Positions 39,025 to 48,173 are shown, counted from the first letter of the stretch. The stretch is 64,000 nt of DNA from Vogesella sp. XCS3 (GCF_020616155.1 NZ_CP085530.1:867501-931500); one strand, 5' to 3'. The notes: generated by a model from the letters alone, not told the origin. Translations and numbers: made by a program.

Positions 39025-39031
39025 CAAAAAA
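39004..39031 (+). promoter_or_regulatory. dyad operator upstream of umuD
   Basis: Perfect 10-bp arms (TTTTTTGATT at 39004-39013, AATCAAAAAA at 39022-39031) flank TTGTACAT, itself containing the palindrome TGTACA. It covers the spacer and -10 of the umuDC promoter and touches the ribosome-binding site AAGGAG. It does not fit the CTGT-N8-ACAG LexA box, so the repressor is uncertain; SOS control is expected from the gene, not proved by the site. Confidence 0.6.
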
Positions 39032-39042
39032 AGGAGATTGCC

Positions 39043-39471
39043 ATGCACGCCACCATGCTGCCCCACCCCACGCCCCACGCCGGTACGCTGCCCCTGTACG
39101 CCAGCCGTGTGGCGGCCGGCTTCCCCTCACCGGCAGACGACTACCTGGAAGGCCACCTGGACCTGAACCGCTACCTGATCGACGACACCGCCGCCTGCTT
39201 CATGGTGCGCGTCAGCGGTGACAGCATGCAGGATGCCGGCATCCACGACGGCGACCTGCTGGTGGTAAACCGCAGCCTGCCGGCGCGCCACGGCCACATC
39301 GTACTGGCGGTGGTCTGCGGCGAGTTCACCGTCAAGCGCCTGCACCAGCGTGACGGGCGCACCGCCTTGCTGCCAGACAACCCGGCCTACCCGCCCATCG
39401 AGATCGGCCCCGGCCAGGAGCTGCACATCTGGGGCGTGGTCAGCGCCTGCGTGCGGCGGCTGCTGCCATGA
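39043..39471 (+). CDS. umuD: UmuD, SOS mutagenesis protein / self-cleaving subunit of Pol V
   Basis: The 142-residue product is a LexA-type autopeptidase. The cleavage site [11 protein letters not shown] puts Ala25-Gly26 at the scissile bond, and the Ser-Lys dyad is Ser61 ([10 protein letters not shown]) and Lys98 (EFTVKRL), one residue off E. coli UmuD. After RecA-stimulated cleavage UmuD' joins UmuC in translesion polymerase V. The ATG at 39043 has a strong AAGGAG site; the long upstream extension of the frame runs into pepD and is not coding. It overlaps umuC by four bases. Confidence 0.95.
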   Translation: MHATMLPHPTPHAGTLPLYASRVAAGFPSPADDYLEGHLDLNRYLIDDTAACFMVRVSGDSMQDAGIHDGDLLVVNRSLPARHGHIVLAVVCGEFTVKRLHQRDGRTALLPDNPAYPPIEIGPGQELHIWGVVSACVRRLLP

Positions 39472-40733
39472 GCCAGTTTGCGCTGGTGGACGGCAACAGC
39501 TTCTATACCAGCTGCGAGCGCGTGTTCCGCCCCGACCTGGCCCGCAAGCCCATCATCGTGCTAAGCAATAACGACGGCTGCGTGGTGGCACGCAGCGCCG
39601 AAGCCAAAGCACTGGGCATTCCCGGCTTTGCGCCCTACCACCAGGTGGCCGAGCCGTGCCGCCGCCACGGCGTAGCAGTATTCAGCTCCAACTACGCGCT
39701 ATACGGTGACATGAGCCGGCGCATGATGCAGGTGATTGCGCGCTGGGGCGTGCAGCAAGAGGTGTACAGCATCGACGAATGCTTCCTGCACCTGGACGGT
39801 ATTGCCGAACAGCGCCAGCACGCGGCCAACCTTCGCGCCGACGTGCTGCAAAGCGTCGGCATCCCCTGTTGCGTGGGCATTGGCCGCAGCAAGACGCTGG
39901 CCAAGCTGGCCAACCACGTCGCCAAGACACGGCCGCAATGCCAGGGCGTATTCGGCTGGGACTGGCTGGCACCGCACTACCAGCAGCTACTGCTGGGCCG
40001 GCTGGCCGTGGGCGAGGTGTGGGGCATAGGACGGCAGTTGGCCGCACGGCTGGCCGCCTGCGGCATCCGCAGCGCGCTGGACTTGCAGCAAGCCAACGTA
40101 GCGGACATCCAGCGCCGCTTCAATATCGTGGTGGCGCGCACCGTGGCCGAGCTCAACGGCGAAGCCTGCGTCGGCGCCGACGATATCCACGCCGACAAGC
40201 AGCAGCTGATCTCCAGCCGCAGCTTTGCCCGGCAAGTCACCGATTTTGACACCCTGGCCAGCGCCATCAGCCACCACGCCGCCCGCTGCGCAGAAAAGCT
40301 GCGCCGCCAGCACGGGCTGGCCAACCTGGTGGGCGTCAGCATCCGCACCAACCGCTTTCGCGAACAAGACCGCCAATACCGCGGCTGGATCGCCGTGGCG
40401 CTGCCAGGCGCCAGCAGCGACAGCGCCGACCTTACCCGCGCCGCACTAGCCGGCCTGCGCCAGATTTATCGCGATGACTGCAGCTACAAAAAAGCCGGCG
40501 TGGTACTGATGGCGCTGGAAAACAGCCACCACGGCCAGCAAAGCCTGTTCGGCAGTGCGGCCAACCCGCGCCGGCAGCAGCTGATGCAAACACTGGACCG
40601 CATCAACCAGCAATTCGGCCGCGGCACGCTAAGGTTGGCCGCAGAAAGCCTGCACGACGGCTGGGCCATGCGGCAGGAGCTGCGCTCGCCGCGCTGGACC
40701 ACGCAATGGAACGAGCTACCCTGCGCGCGCTAA
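39468..40733 (+). CDS. umuC: UmuC, Y-family DNA polymerase V catalytic subunit
   Basis: The 421-residue product is a translesion polymerase. The first catalytic Asp is in [17 protein letters not shown] (residue 7), the second acidic pair in [13 protein letters not shown] near residue 101. Thumb and little-finger regions follow, with C-terminal sequence typical of UmuC ([20 protein letters not shown]). The start overlaps the umuD stop as ATGA. Two repeat copies lie in it: CGCGGCCAACCTT at 39821-39833 and an exact 13-mer at 40631-40643. Confidence 0.95.
   Translation: MSQFALVDGNSFYTSCERVFRPDLARKPIIVLSNNDGCVVARSAEAKALGIPGFAPYHQVAEPCRRHGVAVFSSNYALYGDMSRRMMQVIARWGVQQEVYSIDECFLHLDGIAEQRQHAANLRADVLQSVGIPCCVGIGRSKTLAKLANHVAKTRPQCQGVFGWDWLAPHYQQLLLGRLAVGEVWGIGRQLAARLAACGIRSALDLQQANVADIQRRFNIVVARTVAELNGEACVGADDIHADKQQLISSRSFARQVTDFDTLASAISHHAARCAEKLRRQHGLANLVGVSIRTNRFREQDRQYRGWIAVALPGASSDSADLTRAALAGLRQIYRDDCSYKKAGVVLMALENSHHGQQSLFGSAANPRRQQLMQTLDRINQQFGRGTLRLAAESLHDGWAMRQELRSPRWTTQWNELPCAR
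40631..40643 (-). repeat. dispersed 13-mer AAGGTTGGCCGCA (in umuC)
   Basis: Exact copy inside umuC, encoding the residues RLAA in the plus-strand frame. Confidence 0.8.
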
Positions 40734-40930
40734 GACGCCAATTGGTTGAGAAAAAGCAAAAGTTTACATAAGAAAGTGATGATTTAACTCACGTGTAATT
40801 CTGGCGCAAGCTAGCGCCTGCCACGCTTGGCACGGTGAACTACCCATCCCAACGTCGCTATAAAAATACTGGCAGCGCCAGCCTGCTTATCCTGCCACGC
40901 CCCCGCACCGGCCAGCCACAAGGAGAACCC

Positions 40931-42238
40931 ATGAACGCACGCGCCCAGCACGGCAGCCAGCCGCGCAGCCCTTCCTACTACAGCGCCACCATCGTAGCGG
41001 AAAGCGATTACCCGATGCTGCAAGGCACGGTGGAAGCCGACGTCGCCATCATTGGCGGGGGCTTCACCGGCGTGGCCAGCGCCGTAGAGTTGGCCGAACG
41101 CGGCCTGAGCGTGGTGCTACTGGAACAGAACAAGATCGGCTGGGGCGCCAGCGGCCGCAACGGCGGCCAGGTCACCGGCAGCCTGTCGGGCGATGAGGCC
41201 ATGCGCAAGCAGATGCGCCAGACATTGGGCGACGACGTGGACGACTTCATCTGGCAGCTGCGCTGGCGCGGTCACGACATCATCCAGCAGCGCGTGGCGC
41301 GCTACGGCATTGCCTGCGACCTCAAGCACGGCCACCTGCACGCGGCGATGAAACCGGCACACATGGCCGAGCTGCAAGCCAGCTACGACGAAGCGCAGCG
41401 CCGCGGCATGGGCGACGACGTCACCCTGCTGGACGCAGCTGCCGTGCGCGAGCACCTGGCCACCGAACAGTACTGCGGCGCGCTGAAAAACCGCCGCAAC
41501 CTGCACCTGCACCCGCTCAACCTGTGCCTGGGCGAAGCGCGCGCCGCCGCCAGCCTGGGTGCGCGGCTGTACGAACACACCGAGGTGCTGGACATCGTGC
41601 ACGGCCCGCACCCGGCCATCGTCACCGCCCACGGCCGCGTCAACGCCCGCCACATCCTGCTGGCCGGCGACGTGTACCACAAGCTGGCGCAAGACCAACT
41701 GGGCGGCAAGATCTTTCCGGCCATGGGCGGCATTGTCACCACCCGCCCGCTGGGCGAGCTGGCCAACACGCTGAACCCGCACGACCTGGCGGTGTACGAC
41801 TGCCGCTTTGTGCTGGATTACTACCGCATGACGGCCGACGGCCGCCTGCTGTTCGGTGGCGGCGCCAACTACAGCGGCCGCGACTCGCGCGATATCGCTG
41901 CCGAGCTGCTGCCGTGCATCGAGCGCACCTTTCCGCAGCTGAAGGGCGTGCAGATCGACTACCAGTGGAGCTGCGCCATGGGCATTGTGGTGAACCGCAT
42001 TCCACAGCTGGGTAAGCTGTCGGACAACGTGTGGTACTGCCAGGGCTACTCCGGCCACGGCGTGGCCAGCAGCCACATCATGGGAGAGATCATGGCCGAG
42101 GCCATCACCGGCACGCTAAGCCAGTTCGACACCTTTGCCGCCTGCAAACATATCCGCGTACCGCTGGGCAGCAAGCTGGGCAACCCGCTGCTGGCCGCCG
42201 GCATGTGGTACTACCAGATGCTGGAAAAGCTGCGCTAA
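40931..42238 (+). CDS. FAD-dependent oxidoreductase (DAO family, PuuB-like)
   Basis: The 435-residue product has the FAD dinucleotide fold near the N-terminus (VAIIGGGFTGVASAVELAER, about residues 39-58) and the GWGASGRNGGQVTGS stretch that is typical of gamma-glutamylputrescine oxidase-like DAO proteins. The C-terminal FAD-binding part reads WYCQGYSGHGVASSHIMGE. It probably oxidises a primary or secondary amine, with polyamine breakdown as the best guess; no other puu gene is adjacent. The ATG at 40931 has AGGAGA before it. The 197 bases upstream hold no gene; I see no firm promoter. Confidence 0.85.
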   Translation: MNARAQHGSQPRSPSYYSATIVAESDYPMLQGTVEADVAIIGGGFTGVASAVELAERGLSVVLLEQNKIGWGASGRNGGQVTGSLSGDEAMRKQMRQTLGDDVDDFIWQLRWRGHDIIQQRVARYGIACDLKHGHLHAAMKPAHMAELQASYDEAQRRGMGDDVTLLDAAAVREHLATEQYCGALKNRRNLHLHPLNLCLGEARAAASLGARLYEHTEVLDIVHGPHPAIVTAHGRVNARHILLAGDVYHKLAQDQLGGKIFPAMGGIVTTRPLGELANTLNPHDLAVYDCRFVLDYYRMTADGRLLFGGGANYSGRDSRDIAAELLPCIERTFPQLKGVQIDYQWSCAMGIVVNRIPQLGKLSDNVWYCQGYSGHGVASSHIMGEIMAEAITGTLSQFDTFAACKHIRVPLGSKLGNPLLAAGMWYYQMLEKLR

Positions 42239-42269
42239 GGCAGGCTGCCCCACCGAGTAAACCGGGCAC

Positions 42270-42289
42270 TGCGGCCAACGTTGGCCGCA
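42270..42289. repeat. perfect 20-bp palindrome made of two repeat cores
   Basis: TGCGGCCAACGTTGGCCGCA lies between the oxidoreductase gene and lipA, 31 bases after the oxidoreductase stop. It is two head-to-head copies of TGCGGCCAAC. No T run follows, so it is not a plain terminator. Confidence 0.8.
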
Positions 42290-42404
42290 GCCTGCCGTAC
42301 ACCATGGCTCGGCAGACGCACCGGAAACTGGCCACCGGCAAACTGCCAAGCCAGACATGGCACAGGCAGACACCGCCAACTCGTGCGGCCAACAACACCC
42401 GCCC

Positions 42405-42448
42405 GAAAACAAACAGCCCCCGCCTGGCCTGGCCAGACGGGGGCTGTT
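42405..42448 (-). terminator. terminator of lipA
   Basis: Arms AACAGCCCCCG (42412-42422) and CGGGGGCTGTT (42438-42448) with an inner TGGCC stem; followed on the minus strand by TGTTTTC. It lies 44 bases past the lipA stop. Confidence 0.75.
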
Positions 42449-42491
42449 GCGCACCAGGGCCGCGGTGATGCGGTGCCCAGGCTAGCCGGCG

Positions 42492-43463
42492 TTAACCGAC
42501 AATCGCGCTGGCATCCACAACACCAGCCTCGTGGGCTTGTACGTCAGCGTGGTAGCTGGAACGCACCATGGCACCGACAGCAGCGTGCTTGAAGCCGATT
42601 TCATAAGCCTTGTTTTCGAAGGCCTTGAACAGGTCCGGGTGCACGTAGCGCAGCACCGGCAGGTGGCCGTCGGTAGGCTGCAGGTACTGGCCGATGGTGA
42701 TCATGTCGATATTGTAACGGCGCATATCGGCCATCACTTCATACACTTCCTCGTCGGTTTCACCCAGGCCTACCATGATGCCGGACTTGGTCGGTACATC
42801 CGGGCACAGCGCCTTGAACTGCTTGAGCAGCTCCAGCGAGTGGATGTAGTCGGCACCCGGGCGCGCTTGCTTGTACAGGCGCGGTGCGGTTTCCAGGTTG
42901 TGGTTCATCACATCCGGCGGGTTCTTGCTGAGAATGTCCAGCGCCACGTCCAGGCGGCCGCGGAAGTCCGGCACCAGTACTTCGATCTGGGTGTCGGGCG
43001 ACAGTTTGCGGATTTCGCTGATGCAGTCGGCAAAGTGCTGGGCACCGCCGTCGCGCAGGTCGTCGCGGTCTACCGAGGTAATCACCACATAGCGCAGCTT
43101 GAGCGCGGCCACGGTTTCGGCCAGGTGGCGCGGCTCGTTTACGTCCAGCGGGTTCGGGCGGCCGTGGCCTACGTCGCAGAACGGGCAGCGGCGGGTGCAG
43201 ATGTCACCCATGATCATGAAGGTGGCCGTGCCTTTGCTGAAGCATTCGCCGATATTCGGGCAGGTAGCCTCTTCACAGACGGTGTGCAGCTTCTGGTCGC
43301 GCAGGATCTGCTTGATCTCGTTGAAGCGCTGGCCATTGGGCAGCTTGGCGCGAATCCACTCCGGCTTTTTGAGCTTTTCGTCCAGTGGCACGATCTTGAT
43401 AGGGATACGTGCGGTCTTGTCGGCGCCTTTGTGTTTTACGCCTGCCTGGTTGTCCAGTTTCAT
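42492..43463 (-). CDS. lipA: lipoyl synthase
   Basis: The 323-residue product is a radical-SAM enzyme that inserts two sulfurs into octanoyl chains on lipoyl domains. The auxiliary-cluster cysteines are in [12 protein letters not shown] (about residues 65-76) and the radical-SAM cluster in CTRRCPFC (about 91-98). A C-terminal RSSYHAD supplies the serine ligand. ATG at 43463 is preceded by AAGGAG and overlaps the lipB stop by four bases; the longer upstream frame lies inside lipB. Confidence 0.97.
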   Translation of the reverse strand: MKLDNQAGVKHKGADKTARIPIKIVPLDEKLKKPEWIRAKLPNGQRFNEIKQILRDQKLHTVCEEATCPNIGECFSKGTATFMIMGDICTRRCPFCDVGHGRPNPLDVNEPRHLAETVAALKLRYVVITSVDRDDLRDGGAQHFADCISEIRKLSPDTQIEVLVPDFRGRLDVALDILSKNPPDVMNHNLETAPRLYKQARPGADYIHSLELLKQFKALCPDVPTKSGIMVGLGETDEEVYEVMADMRRYNIDMITIGQYLQPTDGHLPVLRYVHPDLFKAFENKAYEIGFKHAAVGAMVRSSYHADVQAHEAGVVDASAIVG

Positions 43464-44083
43464 GCTGTCTCCTTCGTCACCGCTAGGTTGCGCTCCAGGT
43501 GGGGCAGCAGTTGCGCGGCGGTTTCTGCCACGGTAAGGGTGGCTCCGTGGTTTTTGAGTTGCGTCACCTTGAGGCCGGCATAGCCGCAAGGGTTAATCCA
43601 GCTGAACGGTGTCAGGTCCATGTCCACGTTCAGGCTCAGGCCGTGGTACACCGCACCGTTTTTGATTCTTAGCCCCAGCGAAGCGATTTTTTCGCCCGCT
43701 ACATACACCCCCGGCGCGTTCACGTCGCCGTAGGCGGTAATGCCCAGTTCGGCCAGCAGGTCGATTACCGATTGCTCGATACGACGCACCAGCTCGCGCA
43801 CGCCTATGCCCATGCGCTTGAAGTCGATCATCAGATACACCACCAGCTGGCCGGGGCCGTGGTAGGTCACCTGGCCGCCACGGTCACACTTCACCACCTC
43901 GATGCTGCTGGGCATGATCAGGTGCTCGGGCTTGCCGGCCAGGCCCAGGGTATACACCGGCGGGTGCTCCAGGCACCACAGCTCGTCTGGCGTGGCGTCG
44001 GTGCGGGCTTCGGTAAACGCCTGCATGGCGTGCCAGGTGGGCGTGTAGTCAACCTGCCCCAAGTGTTTGACGATGCGGCTCAT
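43460..44083 (-). CDS. lipB: octanoyltransferase LipB
   Basis: The 207-residue product moves octanoate from ACP to lipoyl domains, the step before LipA. Signature stretches: [17 protein letters not shown] near residue 40, [20 protein letters not shown] near 70-90 and the catalytic region [11 protein letters not shown] near 165. It follows the DUF493 gene after 3 bases and overlaps lipA. Confidence 0.97.
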   Translation of the reverse strand: MSRIVKHLGQVDYTPTWHAMQAFTEARTDATPDELWCLEHPPVYTLGLAGKPEHLIMPSSIEVVKCDRGGQVTYHGPGQLVVYLMIDFKRMGIGVRELVRRIEQSVIDLLAELGITAYGDVNAPGVYVAGEKIASLGLRIKNGAVYHGLSLNVDMDLTPFSWINPCGYAGLKVTQLKNHGATLTVAETAAQLLPHLERNLAVTKETA

Positions 44084-44086
44084 GTT

Positions 44087-44365
44087 TTACAGGGCCCACT
44101 TCACCAGCGGGTGGCCGGACAGTGCACGGTAGATATTGTCCAGCTGCTCTTTCGAGGTAGCCGTCACGGTTACGGTCAGCGACACGTATTTACCGCTGGA
44201 ACTGTCACGCGACACGATATGCGCCAGCTCCAGGTCTGGCGCGTGCAGGCGCACTACTTCGAAGATGGTCGGCAGGAAGGCATCGGTACGCTCGCCCATC
44301 ACCTTGATGGGGAAGCGAGCCGGAAATTCCAGCAGGTCTTTGATATCGCTTGTCGGGTTGCTCAT
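44087..44365 (-). CDS. DUF493 / YbeD-family protein
   Basis: The 92-residue product matches the YbeD family, small ferredoxin-like-fold proteins of unknown function that are usually next to lipB, as here. Visible: LLEFPARFPIKVMGERTDAF near the start and SVTVTATSKEQLDNIYRAL-like C-terminal half. ATG at 44365 chosen; the upstream extension would run through the terminator hairpin at 44389-44414. Confidence 0.9.
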   Translation of the reverse strand: MSNPTSDIKDLLEFPARFPIKVMGERTDAFLPTIFEVVRLHAPDLELAHIVSRDSSSGKYVSLTVTVTATSKEQLDNIYRALSGHPLVKWAL

Positions 44366-44382
44366 ATGCACATCCTGAATAC

Positions 44383-44414
44383 AAAAAGGGTTGGCCGCAT
44401 AGATGCGGCCAACC
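44383..44414 (-). terminator. dacA terminator built from paired repeat cores
   Basis: Perfect 12-bp arms GGTTGGCCGCAT (44389-44400) and ATGCGGCCAACC (44403-44414) with a 2-base AG gap. On the minus strand the stem is followed by CTTTTTG. It lies just past the dacA stop, between dacA and the DUF493 gene. Confidence 0.8.
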
Positions 44415-44421
44415 ATTCAAA

Positions 44422-45564
44422 TTACCAGCCCAGCCACAGCTTGATGCTATCCCACAGGCGGCTGAAGAAACCACCCTCTTCCACAGCCTGCAGCGCCACC
44501 ACCGGGCGCTCCAGCACAACCTTGCCTGCCAGGCTCACGGTGAGCTTGCCCACGGTCTGGCCAGCAGCCACCGGGGCGATCATCGGCTGCGTGGTGGTCA
44601 GGTCGGCTTTCAGCTGGCTGGCCTGGCCTTTGGGTACGGTGATGTACACGTCGCTGGCAAAGCCTACCGGCAGCTTGCTGCTGGCACCTTTGTAGACGGC
44701 CACTTCCGACACCGGCTTTTTGGCGTCGTACAGCTTGGGCGTTTCAAAGAACTGCAGCGCGTAATTCAGCAGCTTGGAGCTTTCCACCGCACGGGCTTCT
44801 TCGCTGGCCGTGCCGACCACCACCGACACCACGCGGCGGCCATCGCGCTTGCTGGAGGCAATCAGGTTGTAGCCGGCGCTGGCAGTGTGGCCGGTTTTCA
44901 TGCCGTCCACGTTCGGGTCGCGGTACAGCAGCAGGTTGCGGTTCGGCTGGGTGATGTTGTTGTAGCTGAACGACTTCATCGAGTAGATCGGGTAGAACTC
45001 GGGGAAGTCGTGGATGATGGCGGTAGACAGCGTGGCCAGGTCGCGCGTGGTGGTGTAGTGCTCCGGGTGCGGCAGGCCAGTCGAGTTCTTGAAGCTGGTG
45101 GCGCTCATACCCAGACGCTTGGCCTCGGTGGTCATCATCTGCGCGAAGACTTCTTCGCTGCCGGCAATGGCTTCGGCCAGCGTGACGCAGGCGTCGTTAC
45201 CGGACTGCACGATCATGCCCTTGATGAGATTGTCCACCGACACCGGCACTTTCGGGTCGAGGAACATGCGCGAGCCTTCCTGCTTCCAGCCCACCTGCGA
45301 CACGGTCAGCATCTGGTCCAGCGTCAGGCGTTTTTCCTTCAATGCCTTGAAGGTGAGGTACGCCGTCATCAGCTTGGTCAGCGACGCAGGCTCGATACGG
45401 GTATCCGGGTCACGGGCGGCAACAACCTGCCCGCTGTAGAAATCGGTAATAAAGTAGGCCTTGCCGGCGATTTCCGGCACAGGTGGCACAAACGGTGTGG
45501 TGGCGTGTGCCAGGGTGGACAGCGACAAGGCTGCCGTCAGCAAAAGCGAGGTGGTTTTTTTCAT
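44422..45564 (-). CDS. dacA: D-alanyl-D-alanine carboxypeptidase (PBP5/6 family)
   Basis: The 380-residue product trims peptidoglycan pentapeptides in the periplasm. Signal peptide 1-21, then the SxxK motif Ser61-Leu-Thr-Lys64, the SGN triad at 121-123 and KTG at 223-225. A C-terminal beta domain ends in an amphipathic helix FFSRLWDSIKLWLGW that anchors it to the inner membrane. The ATG at 45564 gives the signal peptide; upstream in-frame codons do not. It heads the leftward dacA-DUF493-lipB-lipA run and is divergent from ilvA. Confidence 0.95.
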   Translation of the reverse strand: MKKTTSLLLTAALSLSTLAHATTPFVPPVPEIAGKAYFITDFYSGQVVAARDPDTRIEPASLTKLMTAYLTFKALKEKRLTLDQMLTVSQVGWKQEGSRMFLDPKVPVSVDNLIKGMIVQSGNDACVTLAEAIAGSEEVFAQMMTTEAKRLGMSATSFKNSTGLPHPEHYTTTRDLATLSTAIIHDFPEFYPIYSMKSFSYNNITQPNRNLLLYRDPNVDGMKTGHTASAGYNLIASSKRDGRRVVSVVVGTASEEARAVESSKLLNYALQFFETPKLYDAKKPVSEVAVYKGASSKLPVGFASDVYITVPKGQASQLKADLTTTQPMIAPVAAGQTVGKLTVSLAGKVVLERPVVALQAVEEGGFFSRLWDSIKLWLGW

Positions 45565-45781
45565 TGAAACGATAGACGGTGGGTTTGTCGCAAAACAGCC
45601 GGGCATTATACACGCCGGGCCGGGAGAGATTGCGCCACGGGATACAAAATATTGCCTGGCACAAGGCCGGCACAACAGGGTGGGAGCCCGCAGTACAAAG
45701 GTTTTTATACCCTTCGCAGGCAGCTTAGTTCCTGTTAATCTGCCTTTTCAGGGACAAAAAAATTACTCGGAATAAATAACC

Positions 45782-47311
45782 ATGCCACACCCCAAGGACT
45801 ATCTGGAGCGCATCCTAACCTCGAATGTGTACGACGTGGCCATCGAAAGCCCGCTGGAGGTCGCCACCAACCTAAGCCGCCGCACCGGCAACACCATTTT
45901 GCTGAAGCGCGAAGACTTGCAGCCGGTGTTCTCGTTCAAGCTGCGCGGCGCCTACAACAAGATGTCCAAGCTCACCCCCGAGCAACGTGCGCGCGGCGTG
46001 ATTACCGCCAGCGCCGGCAACCACGCCCAGGGCGTGGCGCTATCGGCCAGCAAGCTGGGGCTGGAAGCCACCATCGTGATGCCCGCCACCACGCCAGCCA
46101 TCAAGATTGATGGCGTGACCCGCCGTGGCGGCAAAGTAGTTCTGGCCGGCGAATCGTTCAGCGACGCCTTCCAGCACGCCATGACGCTGGTGGAAGAAAC
46201 CGGCAAGACCTACATCCCACCGTTTGACGACCCGGACGTGATTGCCGGCCAGGGCACCATCGGCATGGAAATCCTGCGCCAGCACCCGGGCGATATCGAG
46301 GCGGTATTCGTGGCCATCGGCGGCGGCGGCCTGGCCGCGGGCGTGGCCAGCTACATCAAGCGCCTGAAGCCGCAAATCAAGATCATCGGCGTACAGCCGG
46401 TGGACTCCAGCGCGATGAAGCAATCCATCGAAGCCGGCTACCGCGTAGAGCTGAAAGACGTGGGCCTGTTTGCCGATGGCGTAGCCGTCAAGCTGGTAGG
46501 CGAAGAAACCTTCCGCATCTGCCGCGAGCTGCTGGACGAGATCATGCTGGTGGATACCGACGCCATCTGCGCCGCCATCAAGGATATCTTTGAAGATACC
46601 CGCTCCATTACCGAGCCGGCCGGCGCGCTGGCCGTGGCCGCTGCCAAGGCCTACGTGGAACGCGAAGGCTGTAGCGGCAAAACGCTGGTGGCCATCAACT
46701 GCGGCGCCAATATGAACTTTGACCGCCTGCGCCACGTATCGGAGCGTTCCGAGCTGGGCGAGCGTCGCGAAGCGGTGATTGCGGTGACCATCCCCGAAAA
46801 ACCGGGCAGCTTCAAGAAGTTCTGCAGCGTCATCGGCAACCGCAACATTACCGAGTTCAACTACCGCTTTGCCGACCCCAGCATTGCGCACGTGTTTGTG
46901 GGCGTGCAGATCACCGGCCGCGAAGACGTTGGCCGCATCGTGGCCGACCTGCAGGCCAACGAGCTGGACGGCCTGGACCTCACCGACAACGAGCTGGCCA
47001 AGCTGCACATTCGCCACCTGGTAGGCGGCCACGCCCCGCAGCTGAAGGACGAGCGCGTGCTGCGCTTCGAATTCCCCGAGCGCCCGGGCGCGCTGATGCG
47101 CTTTCTGGAAGCCATGCAGACCGGCTGGAACATCAGTCTGTTCCACTACCGCAACCATGGCGCCGACTACGGCCGCGTGCTGATCGGCATCCAGGTGCCG
47201 CGCGAGGACGACGCGGCCTTCCAGACCTTCCTGGCGCAGCTGGGCTACCCGTATGTGGAAGAAACCGATAACCCGGCCTACAAATTGTTCCTCGGCAAGA
47301 CAGTACGCTAG
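45782..47311 (+). CDS. ilvA: threonine ammonia-lyase, biosynthetic
   Basis: The 509-residue product is the PLP enzyme that deaminates threonine to 2-oxobutanoate at the start of isoleucine synthesis. The PLP lysine is Lys53 in SFKLRGAYNK, the phosphate-binding glycine loop is AIGGGGLAAGV near 178-188, and the C-terminal third holds two ACT-like regulatory domains, so feedback inhibition by isoleucine is expected. ATG at 45782 with a CGGAAT site upstream. Ends at a terminator made of two exact 13-mers. Confidence 0.95.
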   Translation: MPHPKDYLERILTSNVYDVAIESPLEVATNLSRRTGNTILLKREDLQPVFSFKLRGAYNKMSKLTPEQRARGVITASAGNHAQGVALSASKLGLEATIVMPATTPAIKIDGVTRRGGKVVLAGESFSDAFQHAMTLVEETGKTYIPPFDDPDVIAGQGTIGMEILRQHPGDIEAVFVAIGGGGLAAGVASYIKRLKPQIKIIGVQPVDSSAMKQSIEAGYRVELKDVGLFADGVAVKLVGEETFRICRELLDEIMLVDTDAICAAIKDIFEDTRSITEPAGALAVAAAKAYVEREGCSGKTLVAINCGANMNFDRLRHVSERSELGERREAVIAVTIPEKPGSFKKFCSVIGNRNITEFNYRFADPSIAHVFVGVQITGREDVGRIVADLQANELDGLDLTDNELAKLHIRHLVGGHAPQLKDERVLRFEFPERPGALMRFLEAMQTGWNISLFHYRNHGADYGRVLIGIQVPREDDAAFQTFLAQLGYPYVEETDNPAYKLFLGKTVR

Positions 47312-47325
47312 GGCTGACGTAAACT

Positions 47326-47364
47326 TGCGGCCAACCTTGCCCCCAAGGTTGGCCGCATTTTTTT
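47326..47364 (+). terminator. ilvA terminator formed by two inverted exact 13-mers
   Basis: TGCGGCCAACCTT at 47326-47338 and AAGGTTGGCCGCA at 47345-47357 give a perfect 14-bp stem with a CCCC loop, followed directly by seven T (47358-47364). The T run leads straight into the ribosome-binding site of the HAD phosphatase gene. Confidence 0.9.
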
Positions 47365-47377
47365 GGAGAACGCTTGC

Positions 47378-48025
47378 ATGATCAAGGCAGTACTGTTTGA
47401 CCTGGACGGCACCCTGGCCGACACCGCCCGCGACCTGGGCGCCGCCCTTAACCGCCTGCTGGCCGAAGAAAACCTGCCGCCACAGCCGTACGCAGCGGTA
47501 CGCCCCATTGCCAGCCACGGTGCGCGCGGGCTGGTGAGCCTGGGCTTCGGCATCGACACGAGCCACCCGCGTTTCGAAGAGTACCGCCTGCGCTTTCTGG
47601 AGCAATACGACCACGATTTTTCCAGCCACACCACGCTGTTTGACGGCATCAACGAGCTGATCCTGGCGCTGGCTGCACGCGGCCTGCAGTGGGGCATCAT
47701 CACCAATAAGCCGATGCGCTTTACCGACCGCCTGGTGCCGGCGCTGCCGTTTGCCGTGCCGCCCGCCGTGGTGGTAAGCGGCGATACCGTGGGCGTGGCC
47801 AAACCGGACCCGGCGCCCATGCTGCACGCCTGCCGCCTGATCGATACCGACCCGCACCACTGCCTGTACGTGGGCGACGCCGAGCGCGACATACAGGCCG
47901 GCCGCGCCGTAGGCATGAAAACCGTGCTGGTAAACTGGGGCTATATTGCCGACAGCGACGATACCGCCAGCTGGCAAGCCGACATCAGTATCGACCAGCC
48001 CGCCGAGCTGCTAAAGCACCTGTAA
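47378..48025 (+). CDS. gph: HAD-family phosphatase (phosphoglycolate / MurNAc-6-P phosphatase type)
   Basis: The 215-residue product has the HAD motifs: DLDGTLADT near residue 8 (nucleophile Asp), ITNKPMRFT near 109 (motif II), and the conserved KPDPAPML and VGDAERDIQAG (motif IV). Cap type fits the Gph/MupP group, so the substrate may be 2-phosphoglycolate or N-acetylmuramate 6-phosphate; these cannot be separated by eye. ATG at 47378 preceded by GGAGAA. It lies 66 bases after ilvA, across a strong terminator. Confidence 0.85.
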   Translation: MIKAVLFDLDGTLADTARDLGAALNRLLAEENLPPQPYAAVRPIASHGARGLVSLGFGIDTSHPRFEEYRLRFLEQYDHDFSSHTTLFDGINELILALAARGLQWGIITNKPMRFTDRLVPALPFAVPPAVVVSGDTVGVAKPDPAPMLHACRLIDTDPHHCLYVGDAERDIQAGRAVGMKTVLVNWGYIADSDDTASWQADISIDQPAELLKHL

Positions 48026-48039
48026 GAATGCAGGCAAAC

Positions 48040-48071
48040 GGCATGGCATTTCACCCTTGGTTTGCCATGCC
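48040..48071 (+). terminator. hairpin after the HAD phosphatase gene
   Basis: Arms GGCATGGCA (48040-48048) and TGCCATGCC (48063-48071). The T tract is poor, so termination is only probable. Confidence 0.45.
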
Positions 48072-48173
48072 ACACTTTAGACCGTGGCGCTTTTCCTGCA
48101 CGCCGCTGTTAAAAGTTTTAAAATCGTTTTGTAATTATTCCGCATCAACTTATTCAATTTGCCTCGGCCCGCC

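Noticed and set aside
38941..39042. Standard LexA box CTGT-N8-ACAG before umuD
   Set aside because: A CTGT occurs at about 38982, but no ACAG follows at the right distance.
46040..47977. Minus-strand open frame of 645 codons opposite ilvA and the HAD gene
   Set aside because: Shadow of two well-supported genes; it also runs through the ilvA terminator.
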